A stretch of 64,000 nt of DNA, from NCBI GenBank assembly GCA_903813345.2, contig CAIIXF020000012.1, forward strand, positions 17,305,520 through 17,369,519, read 5' to 3'. This DNA is from Owenia fusiformis (lineage: Eukaryota; Annelida; Polychaeta; Sabellida; Oweniidae). Numbering within the stretch: the first letter of the stretch is position 1; the number at the start of each line of letters is the position of its first letter. Below the pieces are notes generated by a model that had not been told where the DNA came from, ran no database searches, and saw nothing but the letters and a program-made list of their open reading frames with translations. The position numbers and the translations under genes are program-made. Of the stretch, positions 32,903 to 43,549 are shown piece by piece.

Positions 32903-33106
32903 ATGGGTGTGGTTCCGGATTTGAAGTCATTGCTGGAAAATATGATTTTAATACGTGAAATTATATCTATAAATACAGCACTAAAAATAACAGTACACAT
33001 GAAGTACATGTATGATTGTGTCCAGAAATGTTTGAAACCCTTACGGAAAATTCTGTCTGCATTTTGTCACCATTACTCTTTCTTCCCACATTCTAGTGCT
33101 GTTTGA
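32903..33106 (+). CDS. Possible short ORF, low support
   Basis: 67 codons from ATG at 32,903, about 130 bases after the TATA box. Mostly helical with Lys/Leu/Ile repeats (TVHMKYMYDCVQKCLKPLRK). No family recognised. Listed only because of the promoter-like sequence before it; it may be chance. Confidence 0.2.
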   Translation: MGVVPDLKSLLENMILIREIISINTALKITVHMKYMYDCVQKCLKPLRKILSAFCHHYSFFPHSSAV

Positions 33107-34232
33107 ATGAATATATTAATTAATGTATTTCTAACTAAAATATATCACATTTTTTTTATAAACCACAAACATTTAGACCATAAAAAAATTATTCAATACT
33201 TGAGTGAGCACGATATGCAAGGATTACTAAGTTGACACAGTTAATGACCACTGATATTGTGTTAGTCCATGCACATAGTGTATTCTGCTATATACATTTG
33301 CGAACACCCCCACTTTCATAGTGAAGTGACTTATTGGTTTATGTTTACGTTTTAATGTGTTTTGGGTTCCTTGTTACAGCAAGGGGGGCCAGTAAAGTAG
33401 ACTAACATGTTTGCATGGCAAATTTTGATCGAATATGTGAGACACTTTAACAACTTCTGAAAAAGGGCTGGGTATTGACATGCAAAAAAAGTTAGAAACC
33501 ATCCCTTGTTATTTCCCCATGGAGAAAACTGCTATCCATAGTTTTCAGCATAATTTTAATCATTGATCTTCACAACTAGACTTTCAAAATCATTCTAATT
33601 TTAAGAAGTGTTGAAAAGATTTGAAAAAATCTTTTCATGCAATAAAAATCAGAAAAAGAAGATCCTCTTTTGTGTAAATAGTTTCAACATTTTGAAAAAT
33701 AGGGTTATTATTCTTAATTTTTTCGATTAAATATGATAAATATTATATGCGCTGATGAGAATCTACTTGAAAGATAACATATTATGTTAAATAAGAAATG
33801 TCATGTTTAAATTGAGAAACTAATGACAAAAGAAATGACCATCTAAAATCATTTGCCATGTTCGGGAGATTTTCATTAGAAAAGTAAGAATGAGTCGAGT
33901 CCTGTCGAGATTTCAAAGATCGGCTTTCTATCATGATTCTAAATTATGAAAAACATTTGAACATTTTAGCACATTATTAGAGAGGTATGACCATAAAAAT
34001 GATGTTAACATGCAAAAATAGGTATATTGATATTGAAGATTTGATACAATTATTCCATATTTATTTGCGTATAATTTACACCCTGGATAATCCCCATGTC
34101 AAACACCTTTTCCCCTAACTCAATTATTTTGTCCACTTTTACTCAATAACAAGACATTTTTAAGGCTCTAATTTGCTCTAGTAACTTTGCATTTGAAATA
34201 TAATATGAATTGTTTAATTTATGTATTTCCAG

Positions 34233-37200
34233 AGATGTGTAGAGAAAATAAAGCAAAGCAGGGCCAAGTTCATGGACCGCATTCGTAAACTCAAAAATGA
34301 TCATGAAGCGAATGAATCAAGTCTTGTGAATGACCTCATGGAAACAGAATGGCAGGAAATGAGAAAGGAAAACAAAAGTCTCCCTGATTTCAGATCAAAA
34401 GATGTAAGAAAATGTATATACAGGGCGGGCCAAAAATTGTGAATACTTTAATTGTATTTTTTTTTCAAAAAATGTCCCAGAAACATGACACTTCTATTGG
34501 AAAATAATAGTCTCCTACACTGTACATGTATATTGTCACTGTTTCTGAACACATTTAAATAGCACCCAAAATAAAAATAAAATATGCATATTGTTTGGTA
34601 CAATTGAAAAATCCCAGAACTACTTGCTTGCAGTATTTGTTTCCATGACATTTCTCTAATTTTCTCATTTTGAGATGATCACAATGAGCTGTCTTGTTGA
34701 TTTACAGGGTGCCCAAGATGAGGTCGAATATTTGCTGACAATATTTGATGAAATAGAGAGAGAATTAAAACTGGAAGGTACATTGTTTTATATTTGTTAT
34801 TTCATTACTGGTTCTCTCTTTTTGGCAGTTGGTGTCTTACTTGATTTGATTGATTTTACAACAAGAAATGAAGAACTTACATCCTTATGCTGAAGATTTG
34901 TTGTTAATTGATATAACGTAGCCATGATATAAAAGTATGTAATACAACAGTTATGTCCGTATCATTGAATATATGCCTTCGGTCTGTCGTAATATAACCC
35001 CACGCAAGCTCGGGCTATATTGGTGACAGACCTTAGGCATATATTCAATGATAGGGACATAACTGCTAAGAACTTGCCTCTTGTTTCATATCATGTCAAA
35101 TGAATGTCAAATAAAGCTGAACTGATTTGTTTAAAATCGGACCCCATATAATTCAATGGGGAAAAAACGGATATAAAAAATCTGTACCTGGAATTTGAGC
35201 TCTTCAACATGGGAGGTAGAAATATTGTTGTCATTCTGAACTATCGCGTATTAGTCTATTGCTGATACGCTTTGCCTTTTACGGTTAATTTGTTTTCTTG
35301 CTGTAGAGAATGGATTTTTGTCTATTGCTGAACTGTTGTTTTCTATCATTTTGCATGTTTTCTGTTGCTGTAAATGTATTTTCTGTTGCTGTACATGTGT
35401 TTTCCATGTGTTTTATTTTGCTGTACATGTTTTCTACTGCTATACATCTGTTTTTTCTGTTGCTGTACATGTGTTTTTTATTTCTGTTCATGTGTTTTAT
35501 TTTGCTGTACATGTCTTTTCTATTGCCAGAGCAAAGACTTCTAGATGAATATGAAGACAATCTCCGTAGTGATGAGACGGAACTATGTAATGCTGTAGAG
35601 CGCCTATCAACCACAGAGGTCATCTGCCCACTTTGCCAAAAGTAAGACTTGATTATTTGTCTACACACCATATATTTTTTAATGGTGAGCTATGGTAATC
35701 TCTATCTTTTCTGTCTGTCTGTCCATCCTTCTGTCTGTCAAGAATAGTGGTGTGTTTCAAAACTTCTGTCTATGTCTATGTCAATAATCTGCAAAAGGCT
35801 AATAAGCCCATAAAAAGCAGATGTCTGTCGATATGATTCTTGCAATTTTTGTTAAGCATCATTAAAGAAAACCCTCTTCTAGTTCAAATGTTCTATTTTC
35901 TATTTTCAAAATGGCTGGCATTGTTTATCACAGAAAATTCACTTTTTGAGCAACACTATATGAAATTATGAGCCCAGTACCGAAGGTACTACTAATTTGT
36001 CTTATCATTAATTTCAAAAAGTCTAAAAAGGAGTGGTATGGATATGGAGAACTTTTTTTAACACACTTTTCTCTTAAACCAGTCTTAAGAAATATCTAAA
36101 AATTTAACTCATCGTCAATTTAATGGTCATCTTTTGAATGGTTACAATATAATTTGAAAAAAATATATATACTTTCATCTATATTGTTTTAGAAAATACA
36201 TTAAACACTTGTTTTGTTCTTGGTACCATCTTTCCAGAGTGAAATGAAACATCTTTCCGAACTCCATTGGAACAAAACGACATAAACACAACATGTTTTA
36301 TATATATATGTTTTATATAATATTGTAATTGTACAGAGGAATTTTGGTTGATTTCAAAAAAGTATCTTGTTAATGAAATAAAAGGTTTATCTTGATTTTT
36401 ATCTATTTTGGGGAATTTTGTTTTAATTTTTTTGAATACTTTTTTAAAATCAACCAAAAATTTCTTTGTATAACTATAATATTGAGAGGTCTAAAAACAT
36501 GTTGTATATGCTATTTTGTTCCAACCAGGTTCGGAAAGACATTTTATTTCATTCTCAAGAATTGGTAGAAAGGAACAAAAACAACTGCACTATTTATTAG
36601 TGTTCATTGTCACAGACTTTATTACAATTTTTTTGTTTTAGACGTTTCGAATGCAAACTGCATCCATGATCACTAAATTTAAATTGAAAACAGTTTGTTA
36701 ATGTTTATGACATCATTAGAAATATGTTGTTCTATGTTTATGACATCACTACAAGTATACTTTTCTGCATGGTTACAGTTGTTATGAAGATTGTCTTTTT
36801 CATGATGACATCATTAGACCTGAATCAAGTTGGGAATGTCATGTCTCTTTTAGCTGACATGGGTGATCTATTGTAATTGCTAGCATGTCTGTCCATCTGT
36901 CTGTCAGCATATTGGTAGCATTATTTGTAATCCTCCATGACTATTCAATTTTTTAAAATTTTGAAATGTGTCTGTTTAAAGTCTTACTTGTCCTGTAAGT
37001 GGCATCTCAAAAGCTCAACTTGCTTCAAAAGTGATTAAAGATACAAAGGATCTGTACCCATTAGTGTACCTATAAGGACTTAGAAATTTTTTGAAAAGAG
37101 TAAAATTGAATTCCAGAATTATTTTTATATAATATGATTCTTTATGAAGTATATTTTCAACAAATCACAAAAAATAATATCTAAAATATGGTAAAAAGTT

Positions 37201-40200
37201 GTTTTTTACAGTGATTCTTAACACATGTCATTCTGACTCTTAGAATGAGTAATTTTCACACATTTTCACAAAAACTTGAATAATTTCTTGATTTTTGTAG
37301 ATACACTTAAATTGACTTGTCATTATAAAGCTAGAATGTGTCAGAGCATACTAAACTTCACTTTGCTGATCTGTCATGCATAAATACTTTGTAATCCTAT
37401 TGTTTTGAATGGCACCCTATTGTGTTCTTGTTTTTAACAATGAATGACCTTCTCCAGTCACTGACAGATTGAGGTGCTTCCGCAGGTCAGACCCCCTCTG
37501 ATTTTACTTTTATTATTTAGTATTGACATTATTGCATAATTCAAACATGAAATAAGAGAGGGTCCTGTCTGCGGAAGATACACAATGTGAAAGTATACCA
37601 TAACTTTTAGTTTGAACAAGGAGGCCATATTGGATCTGCCAGTCATCAAGGCTACAAACTATCAAGCAAGAATCAGTTGGGTCAATCTAGTTTTGATTTA
37701 TCAGTCATGCCTGCCTCTGAAGATGATATACATTGTAGAGGGACTGAATTAATATTCATTTAGTCATTAAAGGGACACTGCTTTTAAGGTAGTTCTCATC
37801 CTCATGAACACAAAAATATTTTAAACAAAGAATCAAAAGGGTCAATCTACTTTTGATTCATCAGTTATGTCTGCCCCTGAAGGTATATTCCCAAGGGGCT
37901 GAATCATTATCCATTTTCCCATTTAAAGGGACACTGGCAGCTTGTTAGGAAGTTCTCATCTTAAGAAACTTATGGGATCAATCTATTTTTGATCCATCAT
38001 TCATGCATGCACCTAAAGATGATATATTGCTGAGGGACTGAATCAATTTACATTTAGCCATTTAAAGGGACACTGCTTGTAAGGTAGTTCTCACCAAAAG
38101 AAACAAAAGACACCTGCCACGAAAGATGATAATTGCTGAGAGACTGAATCAGTATCCATTTAGTCATTAAAGGGATACTGCTTGTAAGATAGTTGTCATC
38201 CTTAAAAGGCTTTAAGCTTCAAAAGTTTATATCCAAGACTATCACTGTATAAGTTTCAGCTGAGACCTGCTTATTTTATGCAAATTAGTTATTTTGAAAA
38301 ACCTTTTATTAATATTCTTTGAAATGCCACATAAATATTTCATATATTGGAAAGTCACAACTAGATTTGTAACATTTGAATTGAATACCTAGCTTTTGTG
38401 TTCTCAATAAATTGCCTTGCATCCTACCTTTAAAACTGATGTTTGAATATATCCTCTAAATTGAATACCTAGGTTAAACCTACTGTATACTAGCTGAGGT
38501 GATCATGGTACTATTGCTAAGAACACCTTTATTAAGATTCATCGATATATTACGTTTTAGGGGTTATTTTATGATTTGTGTTTTCAATATGTTGCCCTCT
38601 GTGTCCCACCTCAATCATGTTTGGATATATTTTGCATAGTCAAACTTAAATGCACTGAATGTCCTTAGTTTTAATCCCAATGACCTAATTTCGTTTTGGA
38701 TATGTTCATAATCGATAAAAGTATCTATTTCCATGTTATTTTCAATGAAACCTTTGGGGGCATCTTTAGGTAGATTGGGTAACGGATTCTTTGTCAACCT
38801 TATGTTAAATGGGAGAGCATTGATATGTTGTATGTTTTACACTGTGTCTTCATGTGAGAATTGATTTGTTACTTATTCATTATCATTTAACATTTCAGGC
38901 AGCCATTGATGGAAAACAAAGCCGTGATTTTCTGCAAATGTGGTCTACGAATAGATACTCAGGTAAATATATGCTACACCGGGGTTCGTTTTTGGTATGA
39001 TAGTAATTTAGGATTCAAAGAAAACCATTGTCTACTTTTTGAAGAAAAATGACTTGCAACCAATTCATAAGTTATAACGACAAACAGTTATAACCATCAA
39101 TGTGTCATATATTACAGCAAAACTGCACAGGTCTAACCATCAATGTGTCATGTATAACACCAAGACTGCACAGGTCTATCCATCAATGTGTCATGTATTA
39201 CAGCAAGACTTTACAGGTCTAACCATCAATGTGTCATGTATTACAGCAAAACTGCACAGGTCTAACCATCAATGTGTTATGTTTTACAGCAAGACTGCAC
39301 AGGTCTAACCATCAATGTGTCATGTATTTCAGCAAGACTTCACAGGTCTAACCATCAATGTGTCATGTATTACAGCAAGACTAAACAGGTCTAACCATCA
39401 ATGTGTCATGTATTTCAGCAAGATTGCACAGGTCTAACCATCAATGTGTCATGTATAGCAGCAAGACTACAGATCTAACCATCAATGTGTCATGAATTAC
39501 AGCAAGACTTCACAGGTCTAACCATCAATGTGTCATGTATTACAGCAAGACTGTACAGGTCTAACCATCAATATGTCATGTATTACAGCAAGACTGCACA
39601 GGTCTAACTATCAATGTGTCATGTATTACAGCAAGACTGTACAGGTCTAACCATCAATATGTCATGTATTACAGCAAGACTGCACAGGTCTAACTATCAA
39701 TGTGTCATGTATTACAGCAAGACTGTACAGGTCTAACCATCAATATGTCATGTATTACAGCAAGGCTGCAGAGGTCTAACCATCAATGTGTCATGTATTA
39801 CAGCAAGACTGCACAGGTCTAACCATCAATGTGTCATGTATTACAGCAAGACTGCACAGGTCTAAATACCAATGGTTCATTTATTATAGCAAAACTGCAC
39901 AGGTCTAACCATCAATGTGTCATGTATTACAGCAAGACTGTACATGTTTAACCATCAATGTGTCATGAATTACAACAAGACTGCACAGGTCTAACTATCA
40001 ATGTGTCATGTATTACGGCAAGACTGTACAGGTCTAACCATCAATGTGTCATGTATTACAGCAAGACTGTACAGGTCTAACTATCAATGTGTCATGTATT
40101 ACAGCAAGACTGTACAGGTCTAACCATCAATGTGTCATGTATTACAGTAAGACTGCACAGGTCTAACTATCAATGTGTCATGTATTACAGCAAGACTGTA

Positions 40201-41066
40201 CAGGTCTAACCATCAATATGTCATGTATTACAGCAAGACTGCACAGGTCTAACCATCAATGTGTCATGTATTACAGCAAGACTGCACAGGTCTAACCATC
40301 AATGTGTCATGTATTACAGCAAGACTGCACAGGTCTAAATACCAATGGTTCATTTATTATAGCAAAACTGCACAGGTCTAACCATCAGTGTGTCATGTAT
40401 TACAGCAAGACTGTACATGTTTAACCATCAATGTGTCATGAATTACAGCAAGACTGCACAGGTCTAACTATCAATGTGTCATGTATTACGGCAAGACTGT
40501 ACAGGTCTAACCATCAATGTGTCATGAATTACAGCAAGACTACACAGGTCTAACCATCAATGTGTCATGTATTACAGCAAGACTGCACAGGTCTAACCAT
40601 CAATGTGTCATGTATTACAGCAAGACTGCACAGGTCTATCCATCAGTGTGTCATGTATTTCAGCAAGACTGCACAGGTCTAACCATCAATGTGTCATGCA
40701 TTACAGCAAGACTGCACAGGTCTATCCTATCTATCTCAACAGTTGGCTGAAGGGACAAAGATACACAGTGCTGAGTGTGATGAAACTCCACAATTTTCCC
40801 AGCTCTCTCAAAGACAATTAGGAATAGAAAATCTCATCATGTCATGCAAGGTAAGTCTAGTGAGAATGTTATCGTATATATAATACATATATCTCATACT
40901 TGAGTGGGTTTGGGGTAGACATCACCCGGGAATATATGTCATATCTGAGGAGCAGGCAGGATATCAATATAATTGTTCTTTGTTCGTGCAGTGTAATGAT
41001 GAACTGTTGGACTTCTTTAGACGAAAAATTAAAAATAAATCTCAAAAGTTAGGTAAAATCCTGTAA
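34233..41066 (+). CDS. RPAIN: RPA-interacting protein (exons 2 to last)
   Basis: Six exons in one continuous frame: 34,233-34,403; 34,708-34,777; 35,530-35,641; 38,899-38,962; 40,707-40,850; 40,992-41,066 (TAA). All junctions have AG/GT and matching phases. The helical N-terminal part (RCVEKIKQSRAKFMDRIRKL, then EWQEMRKENKSLP) and an acidic linker precede a zinc-binding-like C-terminal domain. That domain has CPLC (exon 3), CKCG (exon 4), HSAEC with TPQFS, and MSCK (exon 5) continuing CNDELLDFF. This order matches RPAIN, which binds replication protein A and helps bring it into the nucleus. The first exon, which should carry the 'PWKE' type start, was not found upstream. The last exon ends in a basic tail (RRKIKNKSQKLGKIL) longer than the usual end. 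Introns carry minisatellites and foldback elements; the acceptor of exon 40,707 is the last of an array of about 38. Confidence 0.88.
34949..35064 (+). repeat. Foldback hairpin, 40-bp arms
   Basis: Arms 34,949-34,988 and 35,025-35,064 (AGTTATGTCC...GGTCTGTC) match at 37 of 40 positions. The loop of 36 bases can pair further (AATATAACC / GGGCTATATT). It lies in an RPAIN intron on the transcribed strand, so the transcript would hold a long hairpin. Probably a MITE. Confidence 0.75.
35360..35529 (+). repeat. Pyrimidine-rich minisatellite abutting an RPAIN acceptor
   Basis: About eight copies of a 21-24-base unit (TTTTCTGTTGCTGTACATGT) run up to TATTGCCAG, the acceptor of the exon at 35,530. They extend the polypyrimidine tract to about 170 bases. 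Units carry no AG next to the tract, unlike the other arrays. Confidence 0.8.
35900..36190 (+). repeat. Dispersed repeat copy in RPAIN intron
   Basis: Shares TTTTCAAAATGGCTG and CGTCAATTT(A/G)ATGGTCATCT with 12,040-12,830. Non-coding. The intron 35,642-38,898 otherwise shows no gene. Confidence 0.45.
37660..38200 (+). repeat. Diverged tandem repeat in RPAIN intron
   Basis: Four to five copies of a roughly 130-bp unit with TTAAAGGGACACTGCTT, GTAGTTCTCA and GAGGGACTGAAT. It is too diverged for an exact count. Confidence 0.65.
39118..40706 (+). repeat. 43-bp minisatellite made of about 37 copies of a 3' splice site plus exon start
   Basis: The unit is ATTACAG followed by CAAGACTGCACAGGTCTAAC and CATCAATGTGTCATGT. 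The real RPAIN exon starts at 40,707 with CAAGACTGCACAGGTCTATC after TTACAG, so each unit is a copy of that acceptor and the first 20 or so exon bases. The distance 39,118 to 40,707 equals 37 units. A rarer variant unit (AAATACCAATGGTTCATTTA) appears twice, 474 bases (11 units) apart, showing a higher-order duplication. Units two before the exon have CTATCC like the exon; most have CTAACC. Confidence 0.95.
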
Positions 41067-41177
41067 AAACATGGATAATAGACACGAAATTTGAGTGATG
41101 AAGAAGGAGCTACCAACCTAAGATTCAAAAACCAAATCGATGTTGAGGATTTTCTATCAAGTATGAGATACACCAGT

Positions 41178-41308
41178 TATGTACGGTCGGTTTAGGATAT
41201 ACATGTAGGGTATATCCCCCGGGAAATATTTATATCCCCTCGGTCACTCAGGGAGATATAAATATATCCCTCAGGATACACCTTACATCCAAAACCTCCC
41301 AGTACATA
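41178..41308 (+). repeat. Imperfect foldback repeat
   Basis: TATGTACGGTCGGTTTAGGA at the left and a diverged complement ending CCTCCCAGTACATA at the right, with several GGGATATA/TATATCCC inner pairs. Just after the RPAIN stop; a small MITE is likely. Confidence 0.5.
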
Positions 41309-41434
41309 GCCCTTATATATTGTTATTACTTTAATGTAGGATATCATCATCATATTGTTGGGAAAATTTTAACTGAACCATCGAATACAGTTTTTAGACC
41401 ATGAGATACATTATCTGATGTTGAATAGATTTTT

Positions 41435-42338
41435 ATCCCAACGAAAGAAGTTTGGTAGGGATATAGTGAAGCCCTTCGTCCATCCGTCCATCCAAATGTT
41501 GGTCTGAATTTATCTTTGTGGAAAGATTGTATGCTTCAGTTGCTCTTTAACAAAACATGTGGGACAGTGTATCTATATATTACAAGACGTCCGTCTGTCC
41601 GTCAGTCAGTCAGTCAGTCGGTCCGTTTGTCCGGAAGATAACTCAAATACAAGTAGACAGATTTTCTTCATATTTAGTGGAAAGATGTATATTGGTGAAT
41701 AGTTTTACGCAAAAAATTTTTTTTCAAGATGGCCGCCGCTTTAAAAATGACGGGACTTTTTCGCAAAAATCATAAATTTTTCATTCTGAACCAAAGTAAT
41801 TATATTAATATTATTGTTTGAAATTTTGGTAGTATATTCACAACATTTGTCTATTTCACATATATTCCTTGTTTTTCATCCTGACCCCCAGGGGCCGTGT
41901 ATTGGGGGGACAGGAAAACAAAAATTTTCGCTAATTTTTAGATCTTTCTTAAGTATAGCTTTATTATACTCAAATGAAAGGCAATTAAGAGTAGATTACA
42001 AATATTGTATCTTTTTTCTGATTCGAGCCTTGTAAAATTCAAAATGGCCGTCTAATGTACGATTTCGCAATAATTTTTCGATCCCTTCAAAGTATAGCTA
42101 TATTATACTCAAATTGAAGGAATTTTGGAGTAGATCACAATTATGGTATTATTTTTCAGATTTGTATCTCAGAAAATTCAAAATGGCTGCTTTGCAGGAA
42201 TTCGCAATTCTAAAATCTAATTTTTTCAATTTTAACCAAAGTAATGAGTATAATTGATTGGAATTCGCTAATTGATATTTTGTTCGTTGGGATTTGCTAC
42301 TACGCAGAGTTGCCGTTATCTAGTTTCTACTTGACTCA
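41435..42338 (-). mobile_element. About 0.9-kb repeat element with ATCCCAACGAA ends, copy 1
   Basis: ATCCCAACGAA at 41,435 and TTCGTTGGGAT at 42,283-42,293. The segment after it (CTACGCAGAGTTGCCGTTAT to 42,338) matches, in reverse, the left flank of the copy at 55.3 kb, so the element extends that far. It contains a GTC(A/C)(G/C)TC-type run (CCGTCAGTCAGTCAGTCAGT) and repeated AAAATGGC(C/T)G pieces. Non-coding. Confidence 0.6.
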
Positions 42339-42831
42339 AAATGAGGCTGATCGTAAGAATGTTTTGGAATGTTTTGAGAAGCTCCCTTTAACTATGAAAA
42401 AATAAAAATGTATGATGTACTCATAGTCATAATGTTATTTTTATCCACTCATGGATGTAGATATTACTCATTAATCATCACTCCAGTATAAACACAAATA
42501 GAATTTCTGTATAGTTTGCTCTCTAGATCTGATCACGAGCATTCTGTTCTTATCCCTTGATCCGATACTGCCTGTAATCAGACGTTCTATTTGTTAAGGC
42601 CTTAGCATCATGAATTGTAATGGCCTTAAAGACTTATTTATTAAAGATGAATGCTTTTATGTTCCAGTCATGTGACTTCATGTTTATCATCATATAGACA
42701 ATATAGAGGGACAATGTAGATCCAGAGGAACACAACAGAGTACCATGAAATATATTGTAGCTCTATAGGATGACATAGCGTGACACTACATACATGTAGT
42801 TCCATGAAAGACATTGTAGGTCTAGGGTTAC

Positions 42832-42947
42832 CAGGCCCGTAGCCATGATTTGCCAAGGGGGGTTTAGTTTTTGAAAAATTCCAGGGGGGGTTCATTTGTG
42901 ACAATCCAGGGGGAGTTTGCTCGAACCCATCGAACCCCCCTGGCTGC
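42832..42947 (+). mobile_element. CAGGCCCGTAGCCA MITE, short copy
   Basis: Starts CAGGCCCGTAGCCATG and ends near CCCCCCTGGCTGC, with GTTAC on both sides (42,827-42,831 and 42,948-42,952). It contains G-runs (CAAGGGGGGTTTAG). The outer bases of the right tip are missing or changed. Confidence 0.55.
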
Positions 42948-43260
42948 GTTACAAAGTAGTTGCATGACACTACATACAGTACATGCAGTTCCATGAAAGA
43001 CAGAAGGGAGGTTAATTTACATGTTTTTAGAGAACCTGCATGAGAGCGTGTAATATTTGGACCTCGATGAGTACTGTCCCAATATCAATTTACTTTTCCA
43101 TTGACCTAATTACAATTATTTTTTTAATACCTTTAAACTCACTCATTTAAGTAAACAGTACAAAAAAAAACAATCCACAGAGGACCATACTTCTACATGT
43201 ACACGTACAAGTTTTTCAACAAATGTCTATCTAACCTCTGTATTGTATCCAAATATATAA

Positions 43261-43326
43261 GTTATTGAATGATTTGAAGTGCAATACAGAATATATCCTG
43301 TATTCCACTTCAAATCATTCTATAAC
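43261..43326 (+). repeat. Near-perfect 29-bp-arm palindrome
   Basis: GTTATTGAATGATTTGAAGT and on to CAATACAG pairs with CTGTATTCCACTTCAAATCA and on to ATAAC, with two mismatches and an 8-base loop. Shortly downstream, GTATTGCTACTGAGATTGTC occurs three times, once inverted (43,395-43,540), so the region is a decayed foldback cluster. Confidence 0.65.
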
Positions 43327-43549
43327 GTTTTTATCATGTGATCCTTGGCCAATAGGTTTTACTGAGGAGATGATCCCTGGGAAATATTCTGTATTCTCTG
43401 TATTGCTACTGAGATTGTCTCCTTAGTATATTAATATTTTCTGTATTGCTACTGAGATTGTCTCCTAACAAACTATATTAATATTTTCTGTATTGCTACG
43501 AAGATGATCAATACGGACAATCTCAGTAGCAATACATATTGGTACAGCA

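Noticed and set aside
34421-34445. CAGGGCGGGCCAAAAATTGTG as a Tc1/mariner tip
   Set aside because: No matching right end was found nearby; may be a solo relic but cannot be supported.
35285-35671. 128-codon minus ORF and 111-codon plus ORF
   Set aside because: The first is the antisense of an intronic minisatellite. The second joins that minisatellite to the true RPAIN exon without splicing.
39118-40706. CRISPR-like regular array
   Set aside because: Units are contiguous with no unique spacers, the genome is eukaryotic, and the unit matches the adjacent exon boundary.
40517-40883. ORFs of 64-77 codons over the RPAIN acceptor array
   Set aside because: Unspliced reading through 43-bp units; the real exon starts at 40,707.
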